A program made the position numbers and the translations under genes. DNA of 44,656 nucleotides from Bradyrhizobium sp. GTDB taxonomy: Bacteria; Pseudomonadota; Alphaproteobacteria; Rhizobiales; Xanthobacteraceae. Of the stretch, positions 16,832 to 24,910 are shown piece after piece. The stretch lies in the NCBI RefSeq assembly GCF_030693485.1, contig NZ_JAUYAN010000139.1, positions 1-44,656 of the forward strand, in the 5' to 3' direction. The notes below the pieces were generated by a model. The model did not search any database, had not been told where the DNA came from, and worked only from the letters and a program-made list of their open reading frames with translations. Every line of letters starts with the position of its first letter. Position 1 is the first letter of the stretch.

Positions 16832-17299
16832 ATGGGGCGTTATATCGACGATATCCTGCAGCCCGGCGAGAAGGTGCTGTATTCGACCAACACGCACTGG
16901 ATCTTCTTCCTGCCGGCGATCGCGGGCTGGATCGTGGCCGCGGCGTTCTTTGTCGTGTCGGGAATGGTGCCGGCCGGCACCCCGATGCTGCTGTGCCTGT
17001 CGATGTCGGCGATCTCTGCGGTCTTCGCGCTGTACAAGACCGCGACGGCCTGGTTCCACCGCTGGACCACCGAGACCGACGTGACCAATCTGCGTGTCGT
17101 CCACAAGACCGGGTTCATCCAGCGGCAGACGTTCGAAATGAGCCTCGACAAGGTCGAGAGCGTCGACGTCAACCAGAGCATTCTCGGCCGTATCCTCAAC
17201 TACGGCAACGTGTCGATCTTCGGCGTCGGCGAGGGCAACAAGACCATCGACACCATTGCTTCGCCGCTTGAATTCCGCAACCACATCACCGCGCGATAG
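16832..17299 (+). CDS. Bacterial PH-domain membrane protein (YdbS/YdbT-like)
   Basis: A 155-residue protein. After MGRYIDDILQPGEKVLY come two membrane helices (about residues 24-67). The bacterial PH domain follows (about 75-150), with TTETDVTNLRVVHKTGFI, FEMSLDKVESVDV and GRILNYGNVSIFGVG typical of the bPH2 family. Function is not established; relatives are membrane proteins in stress or lipid contexts. It is followed 16 nt later by ubiG on the same strand and probably shares a transcript with it. Confidence 0.88.
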   Translation: MGRYIDDILQPGEKVLYSTNTHWIFFLPAIAGWIVAAAFFVVSGMVPAGTPMLLCLSMSAISAVFALYKTATAWFHRWTTETDVTNLRVVHKTGFIQRQTFEMSLDKVESVDVNQSILGRILNYGNVSIFGVGEGNKTIDTIASPLEFRNHITAR

Positions 17300-17315
17300 G
17301 AGCGGCGCTCAATCC

Positions 17316-18098
17316 ATGGCCACGCAACAAAATCCTGCCGATTTTTCCGCAGCGCCGGCGGCGGGCGCGGCTGCGTCCACCGTCGACCCCGCCGAGATCG
17401 CGAAGTTTTCAAGACTGTCGGACGAGTGGTGGGATCCCAACGGCAAGATGGCGCCGTTGCACAAGATCAATCCGCTGCGGCTGACCTATATCCGCGACGC
17501 CGCCTGCCGCAAGTTCGAGCGCAACATCAAGAGCCTCAATTGCCTGTCCGGCCTGCGCATCCTCGATATCGGCTGCGGCGCCGGCCTGCTGTGCGAGCCG
17601 TTCACCCGGCTCGGCGCCCAGGTGATCGGCGTCGATCCCTCCGCCACCAATATCGCGGCGGCGAAACTGCACGCCGACAAGGCGCATCTGTCGATCGACT
17701 ATCGTTGCACCACCGTCGAGGAGATGGATTTGCGCGAACGCTTCGACATCGTGCTGGCGATGGAAGTGATCGAGCATGTCAGCGACGTCGGCATGTTCCT
17801 CAACCGCTGCGCGGCGATGCTGAAGCCCGGCGGCATGATGGTGGTCTCGACCCTGAACCGCAACTGGAAGAGCTTTGCCCTCGCCATCGTCGGCGCCGAA
17901 TATGTGCTGCGCTGGCTGCCGCGCGGCACCCATCAATGGGACAAGTTCGTCACCCCCGACGAACTCGCGCACCATCTGCACAACAACAAGCTCGGGATCA
18001 CCGAGCAGGCCGGCGTGGTCTACTCGCCCTTCGCCGACAAATGGAGCCTCTCGTCGGACATGGACGTGAACTACATGGTGGTGGCGGAGGGGGTTTAG
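17316..18098 (+). CDS. ubiG: Ubiquinone biosynthesis O-methyltransferase UbiG
   Basis: A 260-residue SAM-dependent enzyme that performs both O-methylations of ubiquinone synthesis. The family start FSRLSDEWWDPNGKMAPLH is present. The SAM loop RILDIGCGAGLLCEPFTRLG and the acidic VIGVD follow, then LAMEVIEHVSDVG and the conserved RGTHQWDKFVTPDEL. ATG 17316 is chosen with AGGAGCGG 11 nt upstream; the frame extends to 17256 inside the PH-domain gene but that is unlikely to be used. A nested repeat begins 2 nt past the stop. Confidence 0.96.
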   Translation: MATQQNPADFSAAPAAGAAASTVDPAEIAKFSRLSDEWWDPNGKMAPLHKINPLRLTYIRDAACRKFERNIKSLNCLSGLRILDIGCGAGLLCEPFTRLGAQVIGVDPSATNIAAAKLHADKAHLSIDYRCTTVEEMDLRERFDIVLAMEVIEHVSDVGMFLNRCAAMLKPGGMMVVSTLNRNWKSFALAIVGAEYVLRWLPRGTHQWDKFVTPDELAHHLHNNKLGITEQAGVVYSPFADKWSLSSDMDVNYMVVAEGV

Positions 18099-18100
18099 TC

Positions 18101-18321
18101 GTCGTCCCCGCGAACGCATCCCTGCTCCCTCATGGTGAGGAGCGCATCGCCAGCGCTCCTGCGCTGTCGATGTGCGTCTCGAACCATCTTGCAGACCTTT
18201 TAGCACCTTCCTTGGCGGCTTCGCAGCGTGCCAGATGGTTCGAGACGCGCACCGGACCGCGCTGGCGCGCCGCCCGGATGCGCTCCTCACCATGAGGGAG
18301 CGGCGAGTTCGCAGGGACGAC
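18101..18321. repeat. Nested composite of palindromic repeats
   Basis: The outer fragments GTCGTCCCCGCGAACGC (18101-18117) and GAGTTCGCAGGGACGAC (18305-18321) are family-1 half units. Inside is another element with perfect 24-nt inverted ends (18125-18148 and 18277-18300, starting CTCCCTCATGGTGAGGAGCG). Its interior holds a further perfect 16-nt pair, GCGTCTCGAACCATCT (18174-18189) and its inverse (18233-18248). The arrangement reads as one repeat inserted into another. Confidence 0.85.
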
Positions 18322-18406
18322 GATGGGGTCGTATGCAATAACTCCCGTTGACCGCATATCTCGCGCCCGGCACGGTGGCCGCATTTCCTGCCGGTAATTA
18401 TCCCCC

Positions 18407-19306
18407 ATGTTCACGCTCGCTTCGCTCTGGATTCCCTTCACCATCATTGCCGCGCTGGGACAGGTGGCGCGCAATGCGATGCAGCGGCAGTTGACCGGGC
18501 CGCTCGGCACCTGGGGCGCCACCAATATCCGCTTCCTGTTCGGCTTTCCGTTCTCGATCCTGTTCTTCATCGTCGTGATCTTCGCGACCGGCGATGCCGT
18601 GCCGTGGCCGCCGGCGGGGTTCTGGCCGTGGCTGTTGCTCGGCGCGCTGAGCCAGATCGCCGCCACCGCCCTGATGCTGCTGGCGATGAACGACCGTTCC
18701 TTCGTGGTGACGACGGCGTACATCAAGACCGAGGCGATCCAGACCGCGATCTTCGGCTTCGTCTTTCTCGGCGATCATCTGACCGTGCTGAAGGTGATCG
18801 CGATCGTGATCGCCACCGTCGGCGTGGTCATCACCGCGCTGCGGCCGGGCGGCGAAAAGGGTTTTGCCGAACTGAAGCCGACCATCATCGGGCTGGTCGC
18901 GGCGGCCTTCTTCGCGCTGTCGGCGATCGGCTTTCGCGGCGCCATCATCGCGGTGCCCGGCGTATCGTTCGTGACGGCGGCGACCTTCACGCTGGTCTGT
19001 GGGCTGTTCGTGCAGACCCTGGTGCTGACGATATATCTGCTGGCGCGGGCGCCCGACGTTCTGCGAAAGATATTCGGCCTCTGGAAGCCCTCGATGCTGG
19101 CGGGCTTCATGGGCGCGTTCGCCTCGCAATTCTGGTTCCTGGCCTTCGCTCTGACCGCCGCCGCCAACGTCCGCACGCTGGCACTGGTCGAGGTGCTGTT
19201 CGCGCAGGCGGTGTCGTATTATTCGTTCAAGCAGGCGCTCTCGGCGCGCGAACTCTCCGGCATCGTGCTGATCGTGATCGGGGTGGCGATGTTGATCGCG
19301 GTGTGA
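18407..19306 (+). CDS. EamA/DMT-family transporter
   Basis: A 299-residue membrane protein with about ten helices in two EamA repeats. The first half includes NIRFLFGFPFSILFFIVVIF and an apparent substrate-path segment AMNDRSFVVTTAYIKTEAIQ. The second includes FALTAAANVRTLALVEVLFAQ and SGIVLIVIGVAMLIAV. The substrate is unknown; the family exports amino acids, sugars or other metabolites. It begins at ATG 18407 after the nested repeat, with no good ribosome site seen. A short CTCCC-type repeat hairpin follows at 19314-19337, between it and the convergent DUF1178 gene. Confidence 0.85.
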   Translation: MFTLASLWIPFTIIAALGQVARNAMQRQLTGPLGTWGATNIRFLFGFPFSILFFIVVIFATGDAVPWPPAGFWPWLLLGALSQIAATALMLLAMNDRSFVVTTAYIKTEAIQTAIFGFVFLGDHLTVLKVIAIVIATVGVVITALRPGGEKGFAELKPTIIGLVAAAFFALSAIGFRGAIIAVPGVSFVTAATFTLVCGLFVQTLVLTIYLLARAPDVLRKIFGLWKPSMLAGFMGAFASQFWFLAFALTAAANVRTLALVEVLFAQAVSYYSFKQALSARELSGIVLIVIGVAMLIAV

Positions 19307-19313
19307 CGGTCTT

Positions 19314-19337
19314 CACCCTCCCCCTCCAGGGGAGGGT
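19314..19337. repeat. Short CACCCTCC-type hairpin fragment
   Basis: ACCCTCCCC and GGGGAGGGT face each other across a short CTCCA loop between convergent genes. The sequence matches the right end of the element at 26217-26371. It may act as a bidirectional terminator. Confidence 0.6.
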
Positions 19338-19369
19338 AAGAAGCGAAGCCTCGTGCATTCGCGAAAAGC

Positions 19370-19864
19370 TCAGTTCCGGTCGTCCGGCAGCACCGGCAGG
19401 GCCGACACCTCGACGCCTTCGTCGATCAGCGAGCGGGCTTCCTCCGGCGAGGCTTCGCCGTAGATCGGGCGGTGCTCGATATCGCCATAATGCATCTTCC
19501 GCGCTTCGTTGGGGAAGCGCTCGCCGACATTGTCGGCGTTCCTGACGATATGGTCGCGCAATTCCTTCAGCTTGGCACGCAGCTCGCGCTCCTGCGCCAT
19601 CAGCAGCGGAGTCGATCCCGGCGTGGTGACCTCGGCGGGCTGCGCCGGCACGGCAACATCGTTGCCATGGCTATCGCTGCGTTGGCTGTCGCGGCCCTTC
19701 TTGCCGACGATCCGCGGCGCCATGATCGCGCGCTCGACCTTGGCCGAACCGCATAGCGGGCAGTTCACCAGCTTGCGCTTTTCCTGGCTCTCATAGGCCG
19801 ACGAACTCTGGAACCAGCTTTCGAAAGTATGGCCGCGGTCGCAATGCAGGCTGTAGCGGATCAT
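19370..19864 (-). CDS. DUF1178 family protein
   Basis: A 164-residue protein with a zinc-ribbon-like head: CDRGHTFESWF near residue 8 and VNCPLCGSAKVERAIMAPRI. The latter gives a CxxC pair and a Cys-x-x-x-His partner. The C-terminal conserved part is NVGERFPNEARKMHYGDIEHRPIYGEAS. Function is not known. It is the last gene of the comF-grxC-nitrilase set; its ATG overlaps the nitrilase stop by 4 nt (ATGA), so the two are translated together. The pairing with nitrilase is recurrent in alphaproteobacteria as I recall. Confidence 0.92.
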   Translation of the reverse strand: MIRYSLHCDRGHTFESWFQSSSAYESQEKRKLVNCPLCGSAKVERAIMAPRIVGKKGRDSQRSDSHGNDVAVPAQPAEVTTPGSTPLLMAQERELRAKLKELRDHIVRNADNVGERFPNEARKMHYGDIEHRPIYGEASPEEARSLIDEGVEVSALPVLPDDRN

Positions 19865-20742
19865 GACGATCCCCGCACCAGATGCAGATGCTCGGGACCG
19901 GCCTTGGCGTCGGCGACGCTGAAGCGCCGCCCATGCTGCAGCGACGGCACGGTTTTGCGCGCGGTCTCGACCAGGCCGGGATCGATCTTCGCCATGACAA
20001 TGCCGGTCTCGCTGCCCGAGCCCTCGGCGAGGATCTCGCCCCAGGGGGCGATGATCAGCGAATGGCCATAGCTCTGGCGCTTGCTCTCATGGGTGCCGGC
20101 CTGCGCCGCGGCAAAGACGAAGCAGCCGTTCTCGATGGCGCGGGCGCGCAGCAGCGTATGCCAGTGCGCCTCGCCGGTCCGCACCGTGAAGGCGGACGGC
20201 GCGGTCAGGAACGATGCGCCGCTTTCGGCCAGCGCCCGGTACAGCGCCGGAAAGCGCATGTCGTAGCAGATGGTGAGACCGATGCGGCCCCATGGCAGGT
20301 CGGAGATCACGGCCGTCTCGCCCGGCTGGTAATTGGCGGATTCGCGATAGCTTTCGCCGCCGGGCAGGTCGATGTCGAACATGTGGATCTTGTCGTAGCT
20401 CGCCAGCACCATGCCGTCCGGCCCGATCAGGAACGAGCGGTTGACGGCCTTCTCGGGCGAGAAGCGCAGCGCCAGCGAACCGATATGGAGATAAATCTTG
20501 AGCTCTTGCGCGAGCGCGCGATAAGCCTTGAGCGAAAGGTCGTCTTCTTCCGTGGCGAGATGTTCGAACAGCGCCTTGCGGTTGGACTGGATCATGTTGC
20601 TGACCTCGGGGGTCTGCACATATTCAGCGCCTTCAGCGGCCGCCTGCCGGATCAGTTTGCTGCCCTGCTCGAGATTCGGCTCGGGCAACAGCCCGCTGCA
20701 CATCTGCACCATTGCAGCGGTGAAGGTTGGCTCGGTGCTCAT
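19861..20742 (-). CDS. Carbon-nitrogen hydrolase, Nit1-like (probable deaminated glutathione amidase)
   Basis: A 293-residue nitrilase-superfamily amidase. The catalytic Glu is in YVQTPEVSN, the Lys in YDKIHMFDIDLP and the Cys in LTICYDMRFPALYR. The KIHMFDIDLPGG segment and the FLTAPSAF/HTLLRARAIENGCFVFAAAQAG blocks fit the Nit1 branch. Members of that branch hydrolyse deaminated glutathione, a damage product of transaminases. That assignment is by family resemblance; a broader omega-amidase role is possible. The start at ATG 20742 overlaps the grxC stop by one base (TGATG). Coupling to glutaredoxin supports a glutathione-related job. Confidence 0.9.
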   Translation of the reverse strand: MSTEPTFTAAMVQMCSGLLPEPNLEQGSKLIRQAAAEGAEYVQTPEVSNMIQSNRKALFEHLATEEDDLSLKAYRALAQELKIYLHIGSLALRFSPEKAVNRSFLIGPDGMVLASYDKIHMFDIDLPGGESYRESANYQPGETAVISDLPWGRIGLTICYDMRFPALYRALAESGASFLTAPSAFTVRTGEAHWHTLLRARAIENGCFVFAAAQAGTHESKRQSYGHSLIIAPWGEILAEGSGSETGIVMAKIDPGLVETARKTVPSLQHGRRFSVADAKAGPEHLHLVRGSS

Positions 20743-21014
20743 CAACTGGCCTTCTCGCCCGCGAGCAGGGAATCGAGCTTGCCCGCGCGGTCGAGGGCGT
20801 AAAGCTCGTCGCAACCACCGACATGACTATCGCCGATCCAGATCTGCGGAAACGTCGCGCCCATGCCGGCGCGATCCCACATCTGCTGGCGAAGCGTCGG
20901 ATCGGTGGCGACATCGTGTTCCGTGAACGCGGCTTTTTTGCGCGTCAGCAGCGATTTGGCGGCGGTGCAATAGCCGCAGCCCGGACGGGTATAGATTTCA
21001 ATGGCAGCGGTCAT
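20742..21014 (-). CDS. grxC: Glutaredoxin 3
   Basis: A 90-residue thiol-disulfide oxidoreductase of the cytoplasm, reduced by glutathione. The dithiol active site is CGYC in YTRPGCGYCTAAK (residues about 13-16). The cis-proline loop TFPQIW and the glutathione-binding GGCDELYALD are present. Start at ATG 21014. It sits 32 nt after comF and overlaps the nitrilase start by one base. Length is normal for GrxC. Confidence 0.95.
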   Translation of the reverse strand: MTAAIEIYTRPGCGYCTAAKSLLTRKKAAFTEHDVATDPTLRQQMWDRAGMGATFPQIWIGDSHVGGCDELYALDRAGKLDSLLAGEKAS

Positions 21015-21046
21015 GTCGCGCGCGCTCTGTTGTTGGAAGTATCTGA

Positions 21047-21856
21047 TTATATGGGAGCTTTGAAGCTGTCCACAACCCGGGCGAACACCAGCACGTCGAC
21101 TGACGCAGCTTTGGCGCGCAATAGCGCGCGCGCGCAGGCATCCGTGGTGGCCCCCGACGTCAGGACGTCGTCGATCAGCACCACGCGGCGGCCCTGGATA
21201 TCGGCGGCGCGGTCACGCGCGACCTTGAAGGCGCCCTGCACGTTGCTGGCGCGCTGCGGCCGCGACAGCCCGATCTGCTGCTGGGTCGGCCGCACCCGCC
21301 GCAGCGCCTCGGAAGCCAGTTTGACGCCGGTCTGCCGTTCGATCACCCGCGCCAGCGCACCGGACTGGTTGTAGCGGCGGCTCCAGCCGCGCCGCCAGTG
21401 CAGCGGCACCGGAACCAGCAAATCGGCGTCGGCGAGCAACTCGCGTCCGGCCCGCGCCATCCAGCGGCCCATGGCGGGGGCCAGGTCGGTGCGGTCCTGG
21501 TATTTCAGCGCGTGCACCAGCGTGCGCGCGACATCGTCATAACGCACCGCGGCGCGGGCCCGCGCATAGGCCGGCGGATTGGCGATCGCCTCCATCGACA
21601 ACAGGTCCGGGCCGGGATCGTAGACGAAGGGAATGCCGAGCCGCGGGCAATAAGGCGGCGCGATGAACGACAATTTGGCCCAGCATTGCGCGCAGACCCC
21701 TTCGCCGTCGACCGGCTCGCGGCAGGCCACGCACAGCGTCGGCAGCGCGATGTCGAGCGCAAGCTTCGATGCTTGCGCCCATGCGCCATGCGCGCGCCGG
21801 AAGGCGCCGCGCAGATGGCCGACGATGGAACGGGACGGTGATGCCTGGGCGTCCAT
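21047..21856 (-). CDS. comF: ComF family phosphoribosyltransferase-like protein
   Basis: A 269-residue protein with an N-terminal double zinc-binding segment (LPTLCVACREPVDGEGVCAQCW, two CxxC pairs) and a C-terminal type-I phosphoribosyltransferase domain. The PRPP-binding loop is VVLIDDVLTSGATTDA. In transformable bacteria ComF assists DNA uptake; elsewhere the role is unclear. It heads the leftward operon with grxC, nitrilase and DUF1178. The ATG at 21856 sits within a region divergent from the BioC-like methyltransferase gene. Most of the family features are complete. Confidence 0.92.
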   Translation of the reverse strand: MDAQASPSRSIVGHLRGAFRRAHGAWAQASKLALDIALPTLCVACREPVDGEGVCAQCWAKLSFIAPPYCPRLGIPFVYDPGPDLLSMEAIANPPAYARARAAVRYDDVARTLVHALKYQDRTDLAPAMGRWMARAGRELLADADLLVPVPLHWRRGWSRRYNQSGALARVIERQTGVKLASEALRRVRPTQQQIGLSRPQRASNVQGAFKVARDRAADIQGRRVVLIDDVLTSGATTDACARALLRAKAASVDVLVFARVVDSFKAPI

Positions 21857-21908
21857 GGATCAAGGCTAACGTTGGCGCTATCGACTCTCAAGTTACAATG
21901 TCGGCAGC

Positions 21909-21983
21909 GTGCCCCGGATGCAGCGCAGCGCACCGGACGATGCTTCGCATTGCCGGGAGAGCGCTGCAGCGCGTCCGGGACAC
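21909..21983. repeat. Palindromic repeat, GTGCCCCGGATGC type
   Basis: The left arm at 21909-21931 (GTGCCCCGGATGCAGCGCAGC...) and right arm at 21961-21983 (ending GCGTCCGGGACAC) are imperfect inverse copies. It lies in the divergent region between comF and the methyltransferase gene, so it is close to both promoters. The type resembles a frequent Bradyrhizobium intergenic repeat as I remember it. Confidence 0.65.
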
Positions 21984-22023
21984 GAGATTGCCATTGACCC
22001 GCCGACCGTCGTACCACCCCGCT

Positions 22024-22875
22024 ATGACCTCGAGCCCGACCGCAGCCCCCCTCCTGTTCGACCGCGCCTTGCTGCGGGCGCGGCAGTCGCGCGCGGCTGA
22101 ATTGGGCGCAGCGACATTCCTGCTCGATCGCGTTGCCGACGACATGGCGGAGCGGCTGCATGCGGTGCTGCGGGAGTTCAGGACGGCGGCCGATATCGGC
22201 ACCGCGGGCGAGCAGGTCCGCAAGCTCCTGGCCGCTCGCGTCGGTTCGCTCGCATCGATCGCAATACCTGATGCCGAAAGCAGCGGACTCGGACTGGCGC
22301 CTGACACCCTCGACCTCGCGGTGTCCGCTTTGGCGCTGCAATTCGTCAACGATCTGCCGGGCGTGCTGGCGCAGATCCGCCGCGCGCTGAAGCCGGACGG
22401 GCTGCTGCTGGCAGCGATGATCGGCGGCGACACGCTGACCGAGCTGCGGCAATGTTTTGCGTCAGCGGAAGCCGAATGCGAAGGCGGCGTGTCGCCACGG
22501 GTGGCGCCATCCGCCGACCTGCGCGAGATCGGCGCGCTGCTGCAGCGGGTGGGTTTTGCCTTGCCGGTCACCGACGTCGACCGTGTCGTGGTGCGCTACG
22601 ACAGCGCGTTCGCGTTGATGGCCGATTTGAGACGGATGGGCGCCACCAATGTCCTGGTCGAGCGGCGCCGCACGCCGACCCGCCGCGCCACGCTGCTGCG
22701 GATGGCACAGCTCTATAGCGAACGCTTCGCCGATCCCGATGGTCGCATCCGCGCCACCTTCGACATCATCTGGCTGTCCGGCTGGGCCCCGCATGCGAGC
22801 CAGCAGCAGCCGCTGAAGCCGGGTTCGGCGAAAGCCAGCCTGGCGGAGGCGGTGAAGCGGCTTGCGCCCGAATGA
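22024..22875 (+). CDS. BioC/NDUFAF5-like methyltransferase-domain protein
   Basis: A 283-residue protein. It begins PLLFDRALLRARQSRAA, followed by FLLDRVADDMAERL, as in the NDUFAF5-type branch of class I methyltransferases. That mitochondrial relative hydroxylates an arginine of complex I, while the BioC branch methylates malonyl-ACP in biotin synthesis. The typical SAM glycine loop is not evident. LDLAVSALALQFVNDLPGVL and RRALKPDGLLLAAMIGGDTL are conserved. Start taken at ATG 22024; the frame continues upstream through a repeat to 21769 but those codons look non-coding. The exact activity is open. Confidence 0.85.
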   Translation: MTSSPTAAPLLFDRALLRARQSRAAELGAATFLLDRVADDMAERLHAVLREFRTAADIGTAGEQVRKLLAARVGSLASIAIPDAESSGLGLAPDTLDLAVSALALQFVNDLPGVLAQIRRALKPDGLLLAAMIGGDTLTELRQCFASAEAECEGGVSPRVAPSADLREIGALLQRVGFALPVTDVDRVVVRYDSAFALMADLRRMGATNVLVERRRTPTRRATLLRMAQLYSERFADPDGRIRATFDIIWLSGWAPHASQQQPLKPGSAKASLAEAVKRLAPE

Positions 22876-22894
22876 TCCGCCGCGGCGCGGAATG

Positions 22895-22910
22895 AGGTAT
22901 CAAAATACCT
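22895..22910. terminator. Hairpin between convergent genes
   Basis: AGGTAT and ATACCT pair across a CAAA loop, 19 nt after the methyltransferase stop. No long T tract follows, so the terminator call is weak. Confidence 0.3.
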
Positions 22911-22980
22911 TCAATCCTACTGTACATGGGGTTGTTTTCGAGATTTTTGTCCAGCCCCGCCGGAGAGACGCTTTGCCGGG

Positions 22981-23391
22981 TCACATCAGCAGGTCGATCA
23001 GATGCGGGATCAGCGGAATGTCCGCCGGCGGCATCTTGTAGTCGCGCAGTCTGTTGGCGCGGACCCAGGCCAGTTGCTGGCCCTCGCGCGCGATCACCTC
23101 GCCGTCCCAGCGCCGGCAGATGTAGAGCGGCATCAGGAGATGAAAATCATCATAGGCGTGGCTGGCGAAGGTCAGCGGCGCGAGGCAGTCCGCCTTCACG
23201 GTGATGCCGATCTCCTCATGCAGTTCCCGGATCAGCGTCTGTTCCGGCCGCTCGCCGCGCTCGAGCTTGCCGCCGGGAAACTCCCACAGGCCCGCCAGCG
23301 CCTTGCCTGGCGGACGCTGGGCGATCAGCACGCGCTTGTCGGCATCGACCAGCGCGCAGGCGACCACGAGGGTGAGCTTGATGTCGGTCAT
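22981..23391 (-). CDS. mutT: 8-oxo-dGTP diphosphatase MutT (Nudix)
   Basis: A 136-residue Nudix hydrolase that removes 8-oxo-dGTP from the nucleotide pool. The Nudix box is exact: GKLERGERPEQTLIRELHEE followed by IGI. The MutT-type start LTLVVACALVDADKRVLIAQRP and the PPGKALAGLWEFPGG stretch agree with the MutT branch. Start ATG 23391 (MTDIKLTL) is preferred over ATG 23454, whose added residues are not typical. It is read leftward like argJ, from which it is separated by an oppositely oriented VWA gene. Confidence 0.93.
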   Translation of the reverse strand: MTDIKLTLVVACALVDADKRVLIAQRPPGKALAGLWEFPGGKLERGERPEQTLIRELHEEIGITVKADCLAPLTFASHAYDDFHLLMPLYICRRWDGEVIAREGQQLAWVRANRLRDYKMPPADIPLIPHLIDLLM

Positions 23392-23576
23392 GCGCGGCGA
23401 ATGCTTCCCGAAAGCCGGTTGCGGCGATTTGCCGAACGTTCCGGAGGGCTTCATTAACCAGCAATGTGCTTACCGCCAACCTGTTTGTTTGCCTCGCTTT
23501 TGCGCGATCGGGATAAGCCGACCTTAATGCGCCGCCGCTAGCTTCCGCGGGAATTTCAACCGGTCAGGCATCGCTC

Positions 23577-24893
23577 ATGCGCAAGCTCCCTGGTGCAATC
23601 GCCCGCTTTCGCGGCGACAGGTCCGGCAATATCGCGGTGATCTTTGCGCTGGCGCTGGTGCCGGTGCTGTCGGCGCTCGGCTGCGCGATCGACTACAGCC
23701 GGGCCACCAAGGTCAAAAGCAAACTGCAGGCGGCGATCGATGCCGCCAGCGTCGGATCGGTCGCCCGCAAATCGCCGGGCTTCCTAGCCGCGGGTGCGAT
23801 GACCACCGACGGCCCGATACCGGTCGGCGTGACCGACGCGAAGTCCATCTTCGACGGCAACATGTCGGGGGTGGCCGGCTATACGCTCAACTCCGTGACG
23901 CCCACCGTGTCCAAGACCGGCATGGTCATCACCTCGAACGTGACATTCTCGGCCGAGGTCGACACGATGTTTCTCGGCGTCATGAACAAGAGCAAGATGA
24001 CGGTCACCGGCAGTTCGACTTCCGTCTCCAAGATGCCGCAATACATCGATTTCTATCTGTTGCTCGACAATTCGCCCTCGATGGGAGTGGGCGCGACCCC
24101 TACCGATGTGGCAACGATGGTCGCTAATACCTCGGACAAGTGCGCTTTCGCCTGTCACGACGTCGCCAACTCCAACAACTACTACAACCTCGCCAAGACC
24201 CTCGGCGTAAAGATGCGGGTCGATGTGCTGCGCACGGCGACCCAGCAATTGATGGACACCGCGGCGGCCACGCAGACCTATACGAGCCAGTTCCGGATGG
24301 CGATCTACGATTTCGGCGCGTCGGTAAGCACGGCCGGATTGCGGAGTTTGTTTGCGCTGTCGTCGTCACTGAGCAGCGCGAAGACCGCCGCCGGCAACAT
24401 CGACCTGATGACCGCCAATGGTCACGGCGAATATCAGGGCACCCGATACACCACATTATTTCCCGCGATCAACAGCGTGATCAGCAGCCCGGGAACCGGC
24501 ACCTCCTCAGCGCCGCTGAAATACCTGTTCTTCGTTTCGGACGGCGTTGCCGACGAAAACAACAGCGCCTGCCTCAAACCAAAGACGGGTTCGCGATGCC
24601 AGTCGCCGATCAATCCGGCACTCTGCACGGTGCTGAAGGATCGCGGCATCAAGATCGCGGTACTGTACACCACCTATCTCGATCTGCCGACCAACTCCTG
24701 GTACAATAGCTGGATCAAGCCGTTCAATACCGGGCCGTACAACCCCGCCTCGGTGAACAGCGAGATCGCGAAGAAGATGGAGGCGTGCGCGTCACCGGGC
24801 TTCTACTTCGAGGTCAACCCGACCCAGGGCATTTCGGAGGCGATGAACGCACTGTTCCAGAAAGCCGTCTCCGACGCCCGCATCGCGAGCTAG
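23577..24893 (+). CDS. TadG-like pilus-assembly/VWA protein
   Basis: A 438-residue protein. The N-terminus has RFRGDRSGNIAVIFALALVPVLSALGCAIDYSRA, a basic stretch and one membrane helix of the TadE/TadG type (the Flp/Tad pilus pseudopilin-like anchor). After KSKLQAAIDAAS, an exported region follows. The VWA domain begins at about residue 155 with YLLLDNSPSMG, a MIDAS-type DxSxS motif, and continues to about 430. Cysteine pairs near KCAFACHD and in the ENNSACLKPKTGSRC region may form disulfides outside the cytoplasm. No other tad/cpa gene is near, so it is an orphan. It lies between argJ and mutT on the other strand. Confidence 0.88.
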   Translation: MRKLPGAIARFRGDRSGNIAVIFALALVPVLSALGCAIDYSRATKVKSKLQAAIDAASVGSVARKSPGFLAAGAMTTDGPIPVGVTDAKSIFDGNMSGVAGYTLNSVTPTVSKTGMVITSNVTFSAEVDTMFLGVMNKSKMTVTGSSTSVSKMPQYIDFYLLLDNSPSMGVGATPTDVATMVANTSDKCAFACHDVANSNNYYNLAKTLGVKMRVDVLRTATQQLMDTAAATQTYTSQFRMAIYDFGASVSTAGLRSLFALSSSLSSAKTAAGNIDLMTANGHGEYQGTRYTTLFPAINSVISSPGTGTSSAPLKYLFFVSDGVADENNSACLKPKTGSRCQSPINPALCTVLKDRGIKIAVLYTTYLDLPTNSWYNSWIKPFNTGPYNPASVNSEIAKKMEACASPGFYFEVNPTQGISEAMNALFQKAVSDARIAS

Positions 24894-24910
24894 CGCAGGC
24901 GAGCCGCGCC

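Noticed and set aside
18233..18248. tRNA T-loop-like GGTTCGAGA
   Set aside because: The surrounding sequence is an inverted repeat arm with no acceptor or anticodon arms.
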